From Roseateles_B sp041906185 (GTDB lineage Bacteria > Pseudomonadota > Gammaproteobacteria > Burkholderiales > Burkholderiaceae_C), in the NCBI GenBank assembly GCA_041906185.1, contig JAYRJQ010000002.1:62001-126000 (forward strand): a stretch of DNA of 64,000 bases, written 5' to 3'. The translations under genes were made by a program, and so were the position numbers. The notes below the pieces were generated by a model. It searched no databases. It was not told the DNA's origin and was given only the letters and a program-made list of their open reading frames with translations. Positions 50,651 through 59,294 of this stretch are shown in pieces; the first letter of the stretch is position 1, and each line of letters opens with the position of its first letter.

Positions 50651-51995
50651 GGCCCGTCACCTCTGGCGCCATGCCCTGCTGGCCCTGCTGTGCCTGGGAC
50701 TCGCGGGGACGGTGCCCGCGCTCGGGTCGGACACGGTGAGCGCCGCCACCGCCACGCCGCGCCCGCCCGTGGAGAGCACCTTCTGGGGCCAGCACCTGCA
50801 TCGCCTGCAGGGCACGCCCGTGGGCGAGGCCGGGACGACCGCCTGGCCGCCCGTGCCCGTGGGCGCGCTGCGGCTGTGGGACGCCGGGGTGTCCTGGTGG
50901 TCGATCAATCCCGAGCCGGGCGTCTGGGACTTCCGTCGGCTGGACGTCTACGTGAACACGGCCCGGGCGCGCGGCGCGCAGCTGCTGTACCCGCTGGCGC
51001 TCACCCCGCGATGGGCCAGCGCCCGCCCCGCCGAGCCCTGTCCCTACAACCCCTGGGGCTGCAGCGCCGAGCCGCGCGACATGGCGGACTTCGCGGCCCT
51101 CGTGCGCGCGGTTGCGAGCCGCTATGGCGACCGCATCGAGGCCTACGAGCTCTGGAACGAGCCCGGGCTCTCCGAGCTGGAGATCGATCGGCGCCACCCG
51201 CTCTTCTTCACGGGCTCCGTGACGCAGCTGGTCGAGATGGCGCGCGTCGCGCGTGCCGAGCTCGACGCCGTCCAGCCAGGTGCGCGGCTGTGCACGCCGG
51301 GCTTCGTGAACGGCCCCCAGCGGCTCGACATGTTCCTGGCGGCCGGGGGCAAGCAGTACGTGCAGGCCGTCTGCTACCACTTCTATGCCTCGTCCGTGCG
51401 GCAGTCGGCCGCCGAGCTGATCAAGGTGCGTGCCGTGCTGCTGAAGCACGGGCTCGCGCACCTGCCACTGTGGAACACGGAGACCGGCGCCGCCATGCAG
51501 GGGGAGGGCCACACCCCCGAGGACGGCGCGGCCCTGATGGCGCAGCTGCATCTCTTCGGCGCGGCGGCCGGGTGGTCGCGCTTCTACTACTACGCCTGGG
51601 ACAACCACGACACGGGCATGCTGGACGCCGACGGGCAGTGGCGCCGCGCGGCGACGGCCTACGCGGCGCTGCAGACCTGGATTGCGGGCGTGCGCTTCCA
51701 GGGCTGCCGCCTGCTCGTCATGAAGCGCGTGCCGCTCATCGCCTGCCGCGGTGAGCGCGACGGCGAGCAGCGCCTGTGGCTCTGGAGCGATGGCCCGGCC
51801 ACGGCCGAGACCAGCCCGGCCGAGCTGGCCAGCGCCCTCGGGCTGCCGGGGGCGACGGCGCTGCGGCGCGCCCAGCTGCTGTTCGCCCCGGCGACCGAGC
51901 GCCAGCCGGCGCCGCCCGAGGGGCGCCTGCGCATCGGCCGCATCCCGCTGCAGTTCATCCTGGCCTCCGACGGGCCCGCCGGGCCGGGGCACTGA
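50640..51995 (+). CDS. secreted glycosidase-like (GH39/GH-A fold) protein
   Basis: 451 residues with a signal peptide (to about residue 32). The mature part shows a (beta/alpha)8 glycosidase pattern: RLWDAGVSWWSINPEPGVWD near 79-98, DRIEAYELWNEPGLSELEID near 160-179 (catalytic acid/base Glu in WNEP), and HLPLWNTETGAAMQ near 277-290 with a second Glu as candidate nucleophile. GGAGG lies six bases before the ATG at 50640. Location suggests it trims or degrades the exopolysaccharide in the periplasm or outside the cell. Confidence 0.8.
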   Translation: MRAEARHLWRHALLALLCLGLAGTVPALGSDTVSAATATPRPPVESTFWGQHLHRLQGTPVGEAGTTAWPPVPVGALRLWDAGVSWWSINPEPGVWDFRRLDVYVNTARARGAQLLYPLALTPRWASARPAEPCPYNPWGCSAEPRDMADFAALVRAVASRYGDRIEAYELWNEPGLSELEIDRRHPLFFTGSVTQLVEMARVARAELDAVQPGARLCTPGFVNGPQRLDMFLAAGGKQYVQAVCYHFYASSVRQSAAELIKVRAVLLKHGLAHLPLWNTETGAAMQGEGHTPEDGAALMAQLHLFGAAAGWSRFYYYAWDNHDTGMLDADGQWRRAATAYAALQTWIAGVRFQGCRLLVMKRVPLIACRGERDGEQRLWLWSDGPATAETSPAELASALGLPGATALRRAQLLFAPATERQPAPPEGRLRIGRIPLQFILASDGPAGPGH

Positions 51996-51996
51996 C

Positions 51997-52030
51997 ATGA
52001 CGACGATCCGCCCATGACGACGATCCGCAT
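51997..52030 (+). repeat. 17-bp tandem duplication at a start codon
   Basis: ATGACGACGATCCGCCC (51997-52013) is followed by a second copy, ATGACGACGATCCGCAT (52014-52030), differing only at the end. The first ATG reads six codons and stops (MTTIRP, TGA), because 17 is not a multiple of three. The second is the start of the glycosyltransferase. Confidence 0.85.
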
Positions 52031-52895
52031 CTGCGCGCTGCTGTGCAGCTTCAACCGCAAGGACGCCACGCTGCGCTGCCTCGAGGGCGTGGCGCGGGAG
52101 CGCGAGGCGCTGCGGGCGCGCGGCGGCGAGCTGTGTGCCGTGCTCGTGGACGATGGCAGCACCGATGGCACGCCCGAGCTCGTGGGCGAACGCCATGGCT
52201 GGGTCCGCGTGGTCCGCACCCGCGAGCCGCTGTTCTGGTGCCGCAGCATGCACCTGGCGCAGCAGCAACCCGAGGCGCAGGCCGCGACGCACCAATGGCT
52301 GCTGAACGACGACGTGGACCTGCGCCCCGGCGTGCTCGCGGCACTGCTGGACACGGAGGCCACGCTGCGGGCGCAGGGCGAGGGCCCGCTGGTGATCGTG
52401 GGCGCGACGGCGGATGCGCACACGGGGCTCACGAGCTACGGCGGCGAGCGGCGCGGGACCGGCTGGCGGCGCAGCCGTTTCCAGCATCTGACGCCGGGCG
52501 CCGAGCCCATGGCCTGCGACGCCATGAACGGCAACATCGTCCTGCTGCCGCGCGACGCGCGGGCGCGGGTCGGTGACCTCGACCCGGCCTTCGAGCACGC
52601 CATGGGTGACACGGACTTCGCCCTGCGGGCGCGGGCCCTCGGGGTCGGCGTGTGGCTGGCGCCGGGGCACTGGGGCTGGTGCTCGGACAACCCGCCGACG
52701 GGCACCTACCTCGACCCAGCGCTGCCCTGGCCGCGGCGCTGGCGCCACATGCTGTCCCGCAAGGGGCTGCCGTGGCGCTCCTGGCTGCATTTCACGCGCC
52801 GCCACATGGGCCTGGCCTGGCCGCTCTACTTCGTGTGGCCCTACCTCAAGCTGCTGGGCCAGATCCATCGCTGGCGAGGCATGCCCCATGGCTGA
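52014..52895 (+). CDS. glycosyltransferase family 2
   Basis: 293 residues, GT-A fold. VLVDDGSTDGTPELVGERHG (about 42-61) and QWLLNDDVDLRPGVL (about 94-108) contain the DxD-type nucleotide-sugar sites, and EHAMGDTDFALRARALG near 198 holds the ED-like catalytic region. It is an inverting cytoplasmic transferase. The start is the second copy of a 17-base duplication. The last eight bases overlap the next glycosyltransferase gene. Confidence 0.9.
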   Translation: MTTIRICALLCSFNRKDATLRCLEGVAREREALRARGGELCAVLVDDGSTDGTPELVGERHGWVRVVRTREPLFWCRSMHLAQQQPEAQAATHQWLLNDDVDLRPGVLAALLDTEATLRAQGEGPLVIVGATADAHTGLTSYGGERRGTGWRRSRFQHLTPGAEPMACDAMNGNIVLLPRDARARVGDLDPAFEHAMGDTDFALRARALGVGVWLAPGHWGWCSDNPPTGTYLDPALPWPRRWRHMLSRKGLPWRSWLHFTRRHMGLAWPLYFVWPYLKLLGQIHRWRGMPHG

Positions 52896-54024
52896 GCGGC
52901 GCGACGGACCGCCGCGCGTGGCGCTCATCACCAGCGCCCCGGCCCCCTACCGCGTCCCGGCCTATGCGGCCGCCGCCGCGGCCTCGGGCTGGGACTGGCA
53001 CATCCTCTACTGCGCCCGCCCCTACATCGATCCCAGCATCTCGCTGGCGGCGCCGGGCGTGACGAGTCATTTCCTGCCCGGCCGCTTCGTGGCCTTCGAG
53101 CGCCGCTTCTTCCATGCTGATCCTGCGGCGTGGCGCGTGCTCAGCGAGGTGCAGCCCGACGTCGTCATCACCACCGGCTTCATCCCCAGCTACCTGCTCG
53201 CCTACGCCTGGGCGCGCCGGCACGGGCGGCCGCATGTGGCGATGACGGACGGCACGCTGCGCCATGAGGCGCACCTGAGCGCCGTGCACCGCGCGCTGCG
53301 CCGCTGGGTCTACCGGCGATCAGCGGCAGGCATCGGGGCGAGCCAGGCGTCGATGGCGCTGCTGCAGCACTACGGCCTGGCCGCGGACCGCTGCCATCAG
53401 GCCCCGATCTGCACGGACAACCGGCCCTTCGCGCCGCAGGGCGCGCAGCCCCGGCCGGTGGACTTCCTGTTCTCGGCCCGCTTCGTCGAGACCAAGCAGC
53501 CGCTCTTCGCGCTGGAGGTGGCGCATCGCACGGCGGAGCGCCTCGGGCGGCCGGTGCGCCTGCGCTGGCTGGGCGCGGGGCCGCTGGAGCCGCTGCTGCG
53601 CGAGCGCGCGGCCGAGCGCGCCCGCACGGTGCACAGCGAGTTCCTCGGCTGGCGCCCGCAGGCCGAGCTGCCGGCGCTGTACCGCGATGCCCGCCTGTTC
53701 CTCTTTCCCACGACCTGGGAGGCCTGGGGCCTGGTCGCCAACGAGGCCTCTGCGGCCGGCGTGCCGGTCTTCACCACACCGCAGGCCGGATGCGCCGGGG
53801 AGCTGGTGGTGGACGGCCTCAGCGGGCGCGTCGGTCCGCTGGACGTCGAGGCCTGGGCGGCCGCGGCCGCCGGCCTGCTGAGCGATGAGGGCCGCTGGGC
53901 GGCTCTCTCGCAGGGCGCCTTGCAGCGCGTGGCTCCGCTGACCTTCGACGCGGCGGCGGCCGGGCTCGTCGGGGCCGTGCGGCAGGCCCTGTCGTCGCCT
54001 CGGGCCGCGGGCGGGAGCGCCTGA
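52888..54024 (+). CDS. glycosyltransferase family 4 (GT-B)
   Basis: 378 residues. It begins with RVALITSAPAPYRVPAYAAA (about 10-29), an N-terminal GT-B half. The C-terminal half has FLFSARFVETKQPLFALEVA near 193 and FPTTWEAWGLVANEASAAGVP near 272-292, the GT4 E-x7-E motif. It overlaps the GT2 gene by eight bases. Donor sugar unknown. Confidence 0.88.
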   Translation: MAERRDGPPRVALITSAPAPYRVPAYAAAAAASGWDWHILYCARPYIDPSISLAAPGVTSHFLPGRFVAFERRFFHADPAAWRVLSEVQPDVVITTGFIPSYLLAYAWARRHGRPHVAMTDGTLRHEAHLSAVHRALRRWVYRRSAAGIGASQASMALLQHYGLAADRCHQAPICTDNRPFAPQGAQPRPVDFLFSARFVETKQPLFALEVAHRTAERLGRPVRLRWLGAGPLEPLLRERAAERARTVHSEFLGWRPQAELPALYRDARLFLFPTTWEAWGLVANEASAAGVPVFTTPQAGCAGELVVDGLSGRVGPLDVEAWAAAAAGLLSDEGRWAALSQGALQRVAPLTFDAAAAGLVGAVRQALSSPRAAGGSA

Positions 54025-54028
54025 GACC

Positions 54029-55186
54029 ATGCGCATCCTGCAGATCCACAACCAGTACCAGCAGCGCGGGGGCGAGGACGTCGTCGTCGACCGCGAGGCC
54101 GCACTGCTGCGAGCCGGCGGCCACGAGGTGGTGCAGCTGCTGCGGCACAACGACGCGGTGCGCGGGCAGGCGTCCTGGCGGTTGGCGGCCGGTGCGCTGT
54201 GGTCCCGCGAGAGCCATGCGGCGGTCCTCGCACTCATCGCGCAGGGGCGGCCGGACGTCGTGCATGTCCACAACACGGTGCCGCTGCTGTCGCCCTCGGT
54301 GGTCCACGCGGCAGGGCAGGCCGGCGTGCCCGTGGTCATGACGCTGCACAACTACCGCCTGGTGTGCCCCAACGGCCTGATGCTGCGCGACGGCGTGCCC
54401 TGCGACGACTGCGTGGGCCACGTGCCCTGGCGTGCCGCCTGGCACCGCTGCTACCGGGGCAGCGCGGCGCAGAGCGGGGTGCTCGCGCTGACGCTGCAGC
54501 TGCATCGCGCGCTGGGAACCTGGCATCGGGGCGTGGCGCGCTTTGCCGCGGTGTCCGGCCCGGTGCGCGAGGCGATGCGCCGCGGCGGCTTGCCGGCCGA
54601 TCGCATCGAGGTGCTGCCGAACTTCGCGGAGGCCGCCACCGAGCCGCCGCCGCCGGGCCGGCGCTGCGGCCTGCTGTACGTGGGCCGGCTCGCGCCGGAG
54701 AAGGGGCTGGACCTGCTCGTGACGCTGGCGGCGCAGATGCCGCCCGGCACGATCACGGTCGTGGGTGACGGCCCGCTGCGAGCTGCGCTCGAGGCCGTGC
54801 CGGCCTTGCGCTGCCTGGGCCCGCTGGCGCCTGCCGAGGTGCGGCGCGAGATGCGCCGCGCGCGGGCGCTGCTGGTGCCCAGCCGCTGGGCGGAGCCCTT
54901 CGGCCTGACGGTGGTCGAGGCCTTCAGCGAGGGCCTGCCCGCGGTGGTGTCCGCGCAGGGGGCGCTGCCGGAGCTGGTGCAGCACGGGCGGACGGGCTGG
55001 GTGCTCCCGGCCGACGACCCGCCGGCCTGGCAGGCCGTGCTGCAAGCCGTGCTGCAGTCGCCCGACGAGGCCCGGCAGCGCGGCGATGCGGCACGCGAAG
55101 ACTTCCTCGCCCGCTGGTCGCCGCCGCGCCACCTGGACGCGCTGCTGGCCTTCTACGACCGCGCGGGCGCCTCAGGGCGCGGCTGA
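54029..55186 (+). CDS. glycosyltransferase family 4 (GT-B)
   Basis: 385 residues. MRILQIHNQYQQRGGEDVVV is a typical GT4 start with the acceptor-site loop, and MTLHNYRLVCPNGLMLRDGV near 109 resembles ExoL/WbaZ-type enzymes. VPSRWAEPFGLTVVEAFSEG near 285 carries the E-x7-E motif. It lies four bases after the previous gene. The last 34 bases overlap the convergent fucosyltransferase-like gene. Confidence 0.9.
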   Translation: MRILQIHNQYQQRGGEDVVVDREAALLRAGGHEVVQLLRHNDAVRGQASWRLAAGALWSRESHAAVLALIAQGRPDVVHVHNTVPLLSPSVVHAAGQAGVPVVMTLHNYRLVCPNGLMLRDGVPCDDCVGHVPWRAAWHRCYRGSAAQSGVLALTLQLHRALGTWHRGVARFAAVSGPVREAMRRGGLPADRIEVLPNFAEAATEPPPPGRRCGLLYVGRLAPEKGLDLLVTLAAQMPPGTITVVGDGPLRAALEAVPALRCLGPLAPAEVRREMRRARALLVPSRWAEPFGLTVVEAFSEGLPAVVSAQGALPELVQHGRTGWVLPADDPPAWQAVLQAVLQSPDEARQRGDAAREDFLARWSPPRHLDALLAFYDRAGASGRG

Positions 55187-56109
55187 ACACGGCTCGCGCG
55201 GACCGTGCGGACCGGAATGCCGCCGATCTCGCCCGGCACATACGAGAACGAGCTCATGTGCGAGCCCCAGATCTCGGTCGTGTGCGAGAGCATCAGCAGC
55301 TCGGCCAGGGCGGACTGGATGCCGGCCACGCTGTGGCGGTCCGCGTTGCTGTGGGCATAGCGCAGGACGCGGTCCCCCAGCGCCGCCCGGAGCTGCTGCC
55401 ACGCCGCCAGGCTGTCGGTGGCCACGAAGAAGCGCGTGCCTGGCGATTGCGTCAGCCTCGCCTGCATGGCCTCGAGGAAGGCGCTCACGGGGCTGTGGGC
55501 GATGGCCTCGGCATGGTCCCCCTGGCGGATGTGCACGCCGATGCAGCCGGCGAGCGTCGCGCGCTGGGCGGCCACCGCCTGGGCCACGACAGGCACCGGG
55601 CGGACGAAACCGTAGTCGGCGCCGGCGTCGCTGATCTTCCAGCAGCTCGACACGAACATCGCTGACGCCGGGTCCGCGGGCGCCAGCGCGTCGGCGATCG
55701 CGCGCCGGGTGGCGGCCTCGTGCTGTGGGTAGTCCATCGTGGCGGGGAAGGGCGGGAAGCGCGCGGCCAGGTCCTCGCTGATCCACTGCTGGCGGGCCGG
55801 CAGCCCGGGGGCCAGGGCTCGGCGCAGCCAGGCGTGAGGTGCCGAGGCGGCCTGACGGCGCGAGGTGGGCCACAGGGCGCGCACGGCGGGCAGCAGGCGG
55901 TCGGGCACGCCGCGGCAGTAGTCGCGCACGCGGAAGTCCTCGGGCGCCAGCAGCAGGTCCTGGTAGTCGCAGTTCAGTGCCTCGTCGCGCTCCCAGAGCA
56001 CCTGCAGCGGGCGGCCGAGCCGGCGGGCCTCGACGCGCGCCGAGGCGATCGTGCGCAGGCGGTTGGCCAGGCCGCTGACGGGCTTGAGGTAGAGCGGGGG
56101 TGCGGTCAT
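55153..56109 (-). CDS. fucosyltransferase-like glycosyltransferase
   Basis: 318 residues with no signal peptide. KPVSGLANRLRTIASARVEA (about 9-28) resembles the donor-site N-terminus of NodZ/GT11/GT23-type fucosyltransferases, and the hallmark HIR-x-GD appears as GCIGVHIRQGDHAEA near 193. ATDSLAAWQQLRAALGDRVL near 228 and LMLSHTTEIWGSHMSSFSYV near 273 are the remaining pocket motifs. GDP-fucose is made by gmd and fcl in the same locus, which supports a fucose donor. Family placement is from motifs only. Confidence 0.75.
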   Translation of the reverse strand: MTAPPLYLKPVSGLANRLRTIASARVEARRLGRPLQVLWERDEALNCDYQDLLLAPEDFRVRDYCRGVPDRLLPAVRALWPTSRRQAASAPHAWLRRALAPGLPARQQWISEDLAARFPPFPATMDYPQHEAATRRAIADALAPADPASAMFVSSCWKISDAGADYGFVRPVPVVAQAVAAQRATLAGCIGVHIRQGDHAEAIAHSPVSAFLEAMQARLTQSPGTRFFVATDSLAAWQQLRAALGDRVLRYAHSNADRHSVAGIQSALAELLMLSHTTEIWGSHMSSFSYVPGEIGGIPVRTVRASRVQPRPEAPARS

Positions 56110-56113
56110 GGCC

Positions 56114-57262
56114 TCAGCCCGTCCAGCCGCGCACGGCAAAGGGCGCCTCGGCCGCGGGATCGACGCCCGGGGCGAAGCAGCGCAGCCGCGGAGGCGGCAT
56201 CGGCCGCCCGAGGCGACGGGCCTCGAGCAGCGCCTGGAGGATGTCCACCATCTCACGCGTCCGGTGGGCATGCGTGTGGGCGCCGAGCACGTAGTCGCGC
56301 GCGCGCCGGCCCGCCGCCTGCAGCGCCTCGGGCGGCTCGTCCAGCGCGCGGTCCACCTGCCGCAGCAGCGAGGGCACGCTGTCATAGCCGCGCCAGTGCA
56401 CGTCCGGCGTGGCGAGGCGGTCGACCCGGGGAACGCGGTAGTCCAGCAGCGGCACGCCACTGGCCATGGCGATGTAGAAGCGGTCCGAGGTGTAGTAGGG
56501 CGCGACGGAGCCGGGGAAGCCGCCCAGCTGGAGCCGGCCCCGGGCCGCAGCCCGGTGCTGCTCGGCATAGGCCACCGGCCCCTGCCACGCCGGCTGGCCT
56601 TCCCAGCGGAGGCCGAAGAGGCCGAAGCGCCGGCCGTAACGCCGGGTCAGCTGGCGGACCATCTCGGCCCGCAGCCGGCCGGAGCGGCTCAGGCGCGTGA
56701 AGGGGTTGCGGCCGCCGTTGTTGCTGCCGATGAAGACGACGTCGAACGCCGGCGATGCCACCGGGGCCACCGGCGCGCTGAAGCGCAGCTGGCAGGCGCC
56801 GTTGGGCATCAGCAGGACGTTGCGGGCTCCCTGGGCGATCAGCGCATCGGCCATGTAGCCCATGGAGGTCAGGAAGCAGAGGTCCGACTGCGAGGCGGCC
56901 TGGAACAGGCTGGCCGGCGGGCGCTGCAGCCAGCGTCCGTAGGGGTCGCCGCCGCTCGTCACCACCTGCAGCTGCGGCCGGATCCGCCGGGCCTCGGCGA
57001 GGAAGGGGCGCGGGTCCGCCAGCGGGCCGTGGAACCACTGCAGCATCAGCACGTCGATGGCCTCGTCGGCGATGAGGGCCAGCGCGCGGCGGTAGAGCGC
57101 GGGCCAGTGGTCCGGGTCGGCGGGATCAGCGGGATCGGCCGGCAGATAGGGGAGGCAGTGGTAGGCCTCGATCACGCCGGCGGCCTGGAGGTCGGCGAAG
57201 GCCTGGTGATAGCCCGGCTGGTCGGCCGGTGAGCGGCCCTGGAGCAGCAGCAGCAGGCGCAT
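56114..57262 (-). CDS. glycosyltransferase (CgeB-like, GT-B)
   Basis: 382 residues. MRLLLLLQGRSPADQPGYHQ at the N-terminus, VVTSGGDPYGRWLQRPPASL near 121, and the C-terminal half with FIGSNNGGRNPFTRLSRSGR near 193 and YYTSDRFYIAMASGVPLLDY near 279 resemble CgeB/DUF3880-like spore-coat glycosyltransferases, also found in polysaccharide loci. Confidence in enzyme class is moderate and the donor is unknown. The four-base gap to the next gene and the ATGA overlap with the previous one show tight coupling. Confidence 0.75.
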   Translation of the reverse strand: MRLLLLLQGRSPADQPGYHQAFADLQAAGVIEAYHCLPYLPADPADPADPDHWPALYRRALALIADEAIDVLMLQWFHGPLADPRPFLAEARRIRPQLQVVTSGGDPYGRWLQRPPASLFQAASQSDLCFLTSMGYMADALIAQGARNVLLMPNGACQLRFSAPVAPVASPAFDVVFIGSNNGGRNPFTRLSRSGRLRAEMVRQLTRRYGRRFGLFGLRWEGQPAWQGPVAYAEQHRAAARGRLQLGGFPGSVAPYYTSDRFYIAMASGVPLLDYRVPRVDRLATPDVHWRGYDSVPSLLRQVDRALDEPPEALQAAGRRARDYVLGAHTHAHRTREMVDILQALLEARRLGRPMPPPRLRCFAPGVDPAAEAPFAVRGWTG

Positions 57263-58044
57263 CACGAGGCCCGGCGGCGACCCGGCCGCAGCCAGGCGCG
57301 CAGGCACAGCGCCACGAAGACGCTGTTCCCGATCAGATAGCGCCGCCACAGCCGCCGCGGCTCCTGCATCAGCCGGAACAGCCATTCCAGCCCGTGGCGC
57401 TGCATCCACGGCGGGGCCGTCTTCTGCACGCCGCCGATCAGGGCGAAGGCATAGCCCACGCCCAGACACACCGCGCGCAGCTGCGGCCGGTGCGCCTGCA
57501 TCCAGAACTCCTGCTTGGGGCAGCCCAGGCCGACGAACACGAGCGCGGCGCCCGAGGCGTTGATGCGCGCGATCACGTCGGCATCGGCGGCGGGCTGCGC
57601 CGGCAGCATCGGCGGGGACTCCTGGCCCACGAGCCGCAGGGTTGGGAAGCGGGCGCGCAGGGCCGCAGCCATGGCGTCCAGCTCCCGGGGCGTGCCACCA
57701 AAGAGGTAGACGCCCAGGCCCTGTTCGGCGGCCTCGCGGCACAGCTCGACGGTCAGCCGCGGCCCGTTCACCCGCTCGAGCGCCAGGCCCTCGAAGCGGC
57801 GCAGCGCCCACACGAGGGGCATGCCGTCGGTGACGACCAGGTCCGCGTCCTGCATCAGCCGGGCAAGCGCCGGCGTGCGTCGCGCCTGGGTGAGCATGTC
57901 GACATTGGCCGCGCAGACCGTGCCGCCGTGGCCGCGACGGGCGAGGTCCAGGATCCGGTCGACGGCTGCCTGCAGCGTGCCGGCGCTGAGCCGGATGCCG
58001 AACAACTGGGTTTCCTGCAGCGGCGGAGTGCGGGACGGTGGCAT
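57262..58044 (-). CDS. WecG/TagA/CpsF family glycosyltransferase (GT26)
   Basis: 260 residues. CAANVDMLTQARRTPALARL (about 44-63), VVTDGMPLVWALRRFEG near 69 and RVNGPRLTVELCREA near 89 are the family core, and LVFVGLGCPKQEFWMQAHRP near 168 is the donor-site motif. These inverting enzymes add N-acetylmannosamine or its uronic acid to a lipid-linked sugar. wecB, 1.3 kb away, would supply UDP-ManNAc, supporting this donor. The ATG at 58044 (MPPSRT) was chosen over a frame from 58296 that overlaps the divergent epimerase gene. No strong SD is visible. Confidence 0.88.
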   Translation of the reverse strand: MPPSRTPPLQETQLFGIRLSAGTLQAAVDRILDLARRGHGGTVCAANVDMLTQARRTPALARLMQDADLVVTDGMPLVWALRRFEGLALERVNGPRLTVELCREAAEQGLGVYLFGGTPRELDAMAAALRARFPTLRLVGQESPPMLPAQPAADADVIARINASGAALVFVGLGCPKQEFWMQAHRPQLRAVCLGVGYAFALIGGVQKTAPPWMQRHGLEWLFRLMQEPRRLWRRYLIGNSVFVALCLRAWLRPGRRRAS

Positions 58045-58201
58045 GCGGGGGCGGGGAGGGGCGGCGGGGTGCCCGGGCACCCACGAGTGGGTGGATTGTG
58101 CCGCCAAAAACGGGCGGTCCTTCGCAGACAATGCGGTCCATTCGTTTTCGCGAGGCCCCCCGCCGCGGGGCCGGCGAAGGCGCGTTGCTATCGGAGTGGA
58201 A

Positions 58202-59209
58202 ATGAAAGTTTTGGTCACCGGGGCCGCCGGCTTCATCGGCATGCATGTCAGCCAGATCCTGCTGGGGCGGGGCGACGAGGTCGTGGGCCTGGACAACCTG
58301 AACGACTACTACGACCCCCAGCTCAAGCGGGACCGCCTGGCCCGCCTGCAGGGTCGCCCGGGCTTCAGCTTCGTGCAGCTGTCGGTCGAGGACCGCGCCG
58401 GCATGGAGCGGCTGTTCGCCGAGCAGAAGTTCGACCGCGTCGTGCACCTGGCCGCGCAGGCCGGCGTGCGCTACTCGCTGCAGAACCCCCATGCCTACAT
58501 CGACAGCAACATCGTCGGCTTCATGAACATCCTGGAAGGCTGCCGCCACCACGGCGTGCAGCACCTGGCCTATGCGTCCAGCTCCAGCGTGTACGGCGGC
58601 AATGTGCGCATGCCCTTCTCGGAACACCACGGGGTGGATCACCCGGTGAGCCTCTACGCGGCCACGAAGAAGGCCAACGAGCTGATGGCGCACACCTACA
58701 GCCACCTCTACCGCCTGCCCACCACGGGCCTGCGCTTCTTCACGGTCTACGGCCCCTGGGGCCGCCCGGACATGGCGCTGTTCCTCTTCACCAAGGCCAT
58801 CCTGGAAGGCCGGCCCATCGACGTGTTCAACCACGGGCAGATGATCCGCGACTTCACCTACATCGACGACATCGCCGAGGGCGTGGTGCGCGTGCTGGAC
58901 CGCCCGGCCACGGTGGACGAGGGCTATGACCCGATGACGGCCGACCCGGCCCGCTCCGACGCGCCCTACCGCGTCTTCAACATCGGCAACCACGACCCGG
59001 TGAAGCTGATGGACTTCATCCAGGCCATCGAGCAGGCCGTGGGCCGCGAGGCGCAGAAGAACTTCCTGCCGCTGCAGGACGGCGACGTGCCGGCCACGCA
59101 TGCCGACGTCGAGGAGCTCGCCGCCTGGACGGGCTTCAAGCCCGCGATGCCGGTGCCGCAGGGCGTGGCCAACTTCGTGGCCTGGTATCGCGACTACTTC
59201 AAGGTCTGA
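58202..59209 (+). CDS. UDP-glucuronate 4-epimerase-like NAD-dependent epimerase
   Basis: 335 residues of the extended SDR family. GAAGFIGMHVSQILLGRGD near 7 binds NAD, GLDNLNDYYDPQLKRDRL near 30 is the sugar-nucleotide specificity loop typical of UDP-GlcA 4-epimerases (GlaE/CapI-like), HLAAQAGVRYSLQNP near 83, SSSSVYGGN near 123, and YAATKKANELMAHTY carries the Tyr-Lys pair. It makes UDP-galacturonate for the polymer. GGAG lies upstream of the ATG at 58202. Divergent from the GT26 gene across a 157-base gap. Confidence 0.9.
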   Translation: MKVLVTGAAGFIGMHVSQILLGRGDEVVGLDNLNDYYDPQLKRDRLARLQGRPGFSFVQLSVEDRAGMERLFAEQKFDRVVHLAAQAGVRYSLQNPHAYIDSNIVGFMNILEGCRHHGVQHLAYASSSSVYGGNVRMPFSEHHGVDHPVSLYAATKKANELMAHTYSHLYRLPTTGLRFFTVYGPWGRPDMALFLFTKAILEGRPIDVFNHGQMIRDFTYIDDIAEGVVRVLDRPATVDEGYDPMTADPARSDAPYRVFNIGNHDPVKLMDFIQAIEQAVGREAQKNFLPLQDGDVPATHADVEELAAWTGFKPAMPVPQGVANFVAWYRDYFKV

Positions 59210-59243
59210 GCCTGCGCGCGCCCCGCGTCATCGGGGCCGGCAA

Positions 59244-59272
59244 GAAAAAAGGGCCGCGCACTGCGCGGCCCT
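59244..59272. terminator. bidirectional hairpin terminator between epimerase and wecB
   Basis: GGGCCGCGC (59251-59259) pairs with GCGCGGCCC (59263-59271). The minus strand has TTTTTT after it and the plus strand has TTGTGTCTTT. It serves wecB strongly and the epimerase gene moderately. Confidence 0.85.
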
Positions 59273-59294
59273 TGTGTCTTTGGGGCGTACCCGT

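Noticed and set aside
55153..55186. Convergent overlap as a sign of a misplaced stop
   Set aside because: Both proteins keep their family motifs, and a 34-base tail overlap is plausible in compact loci.
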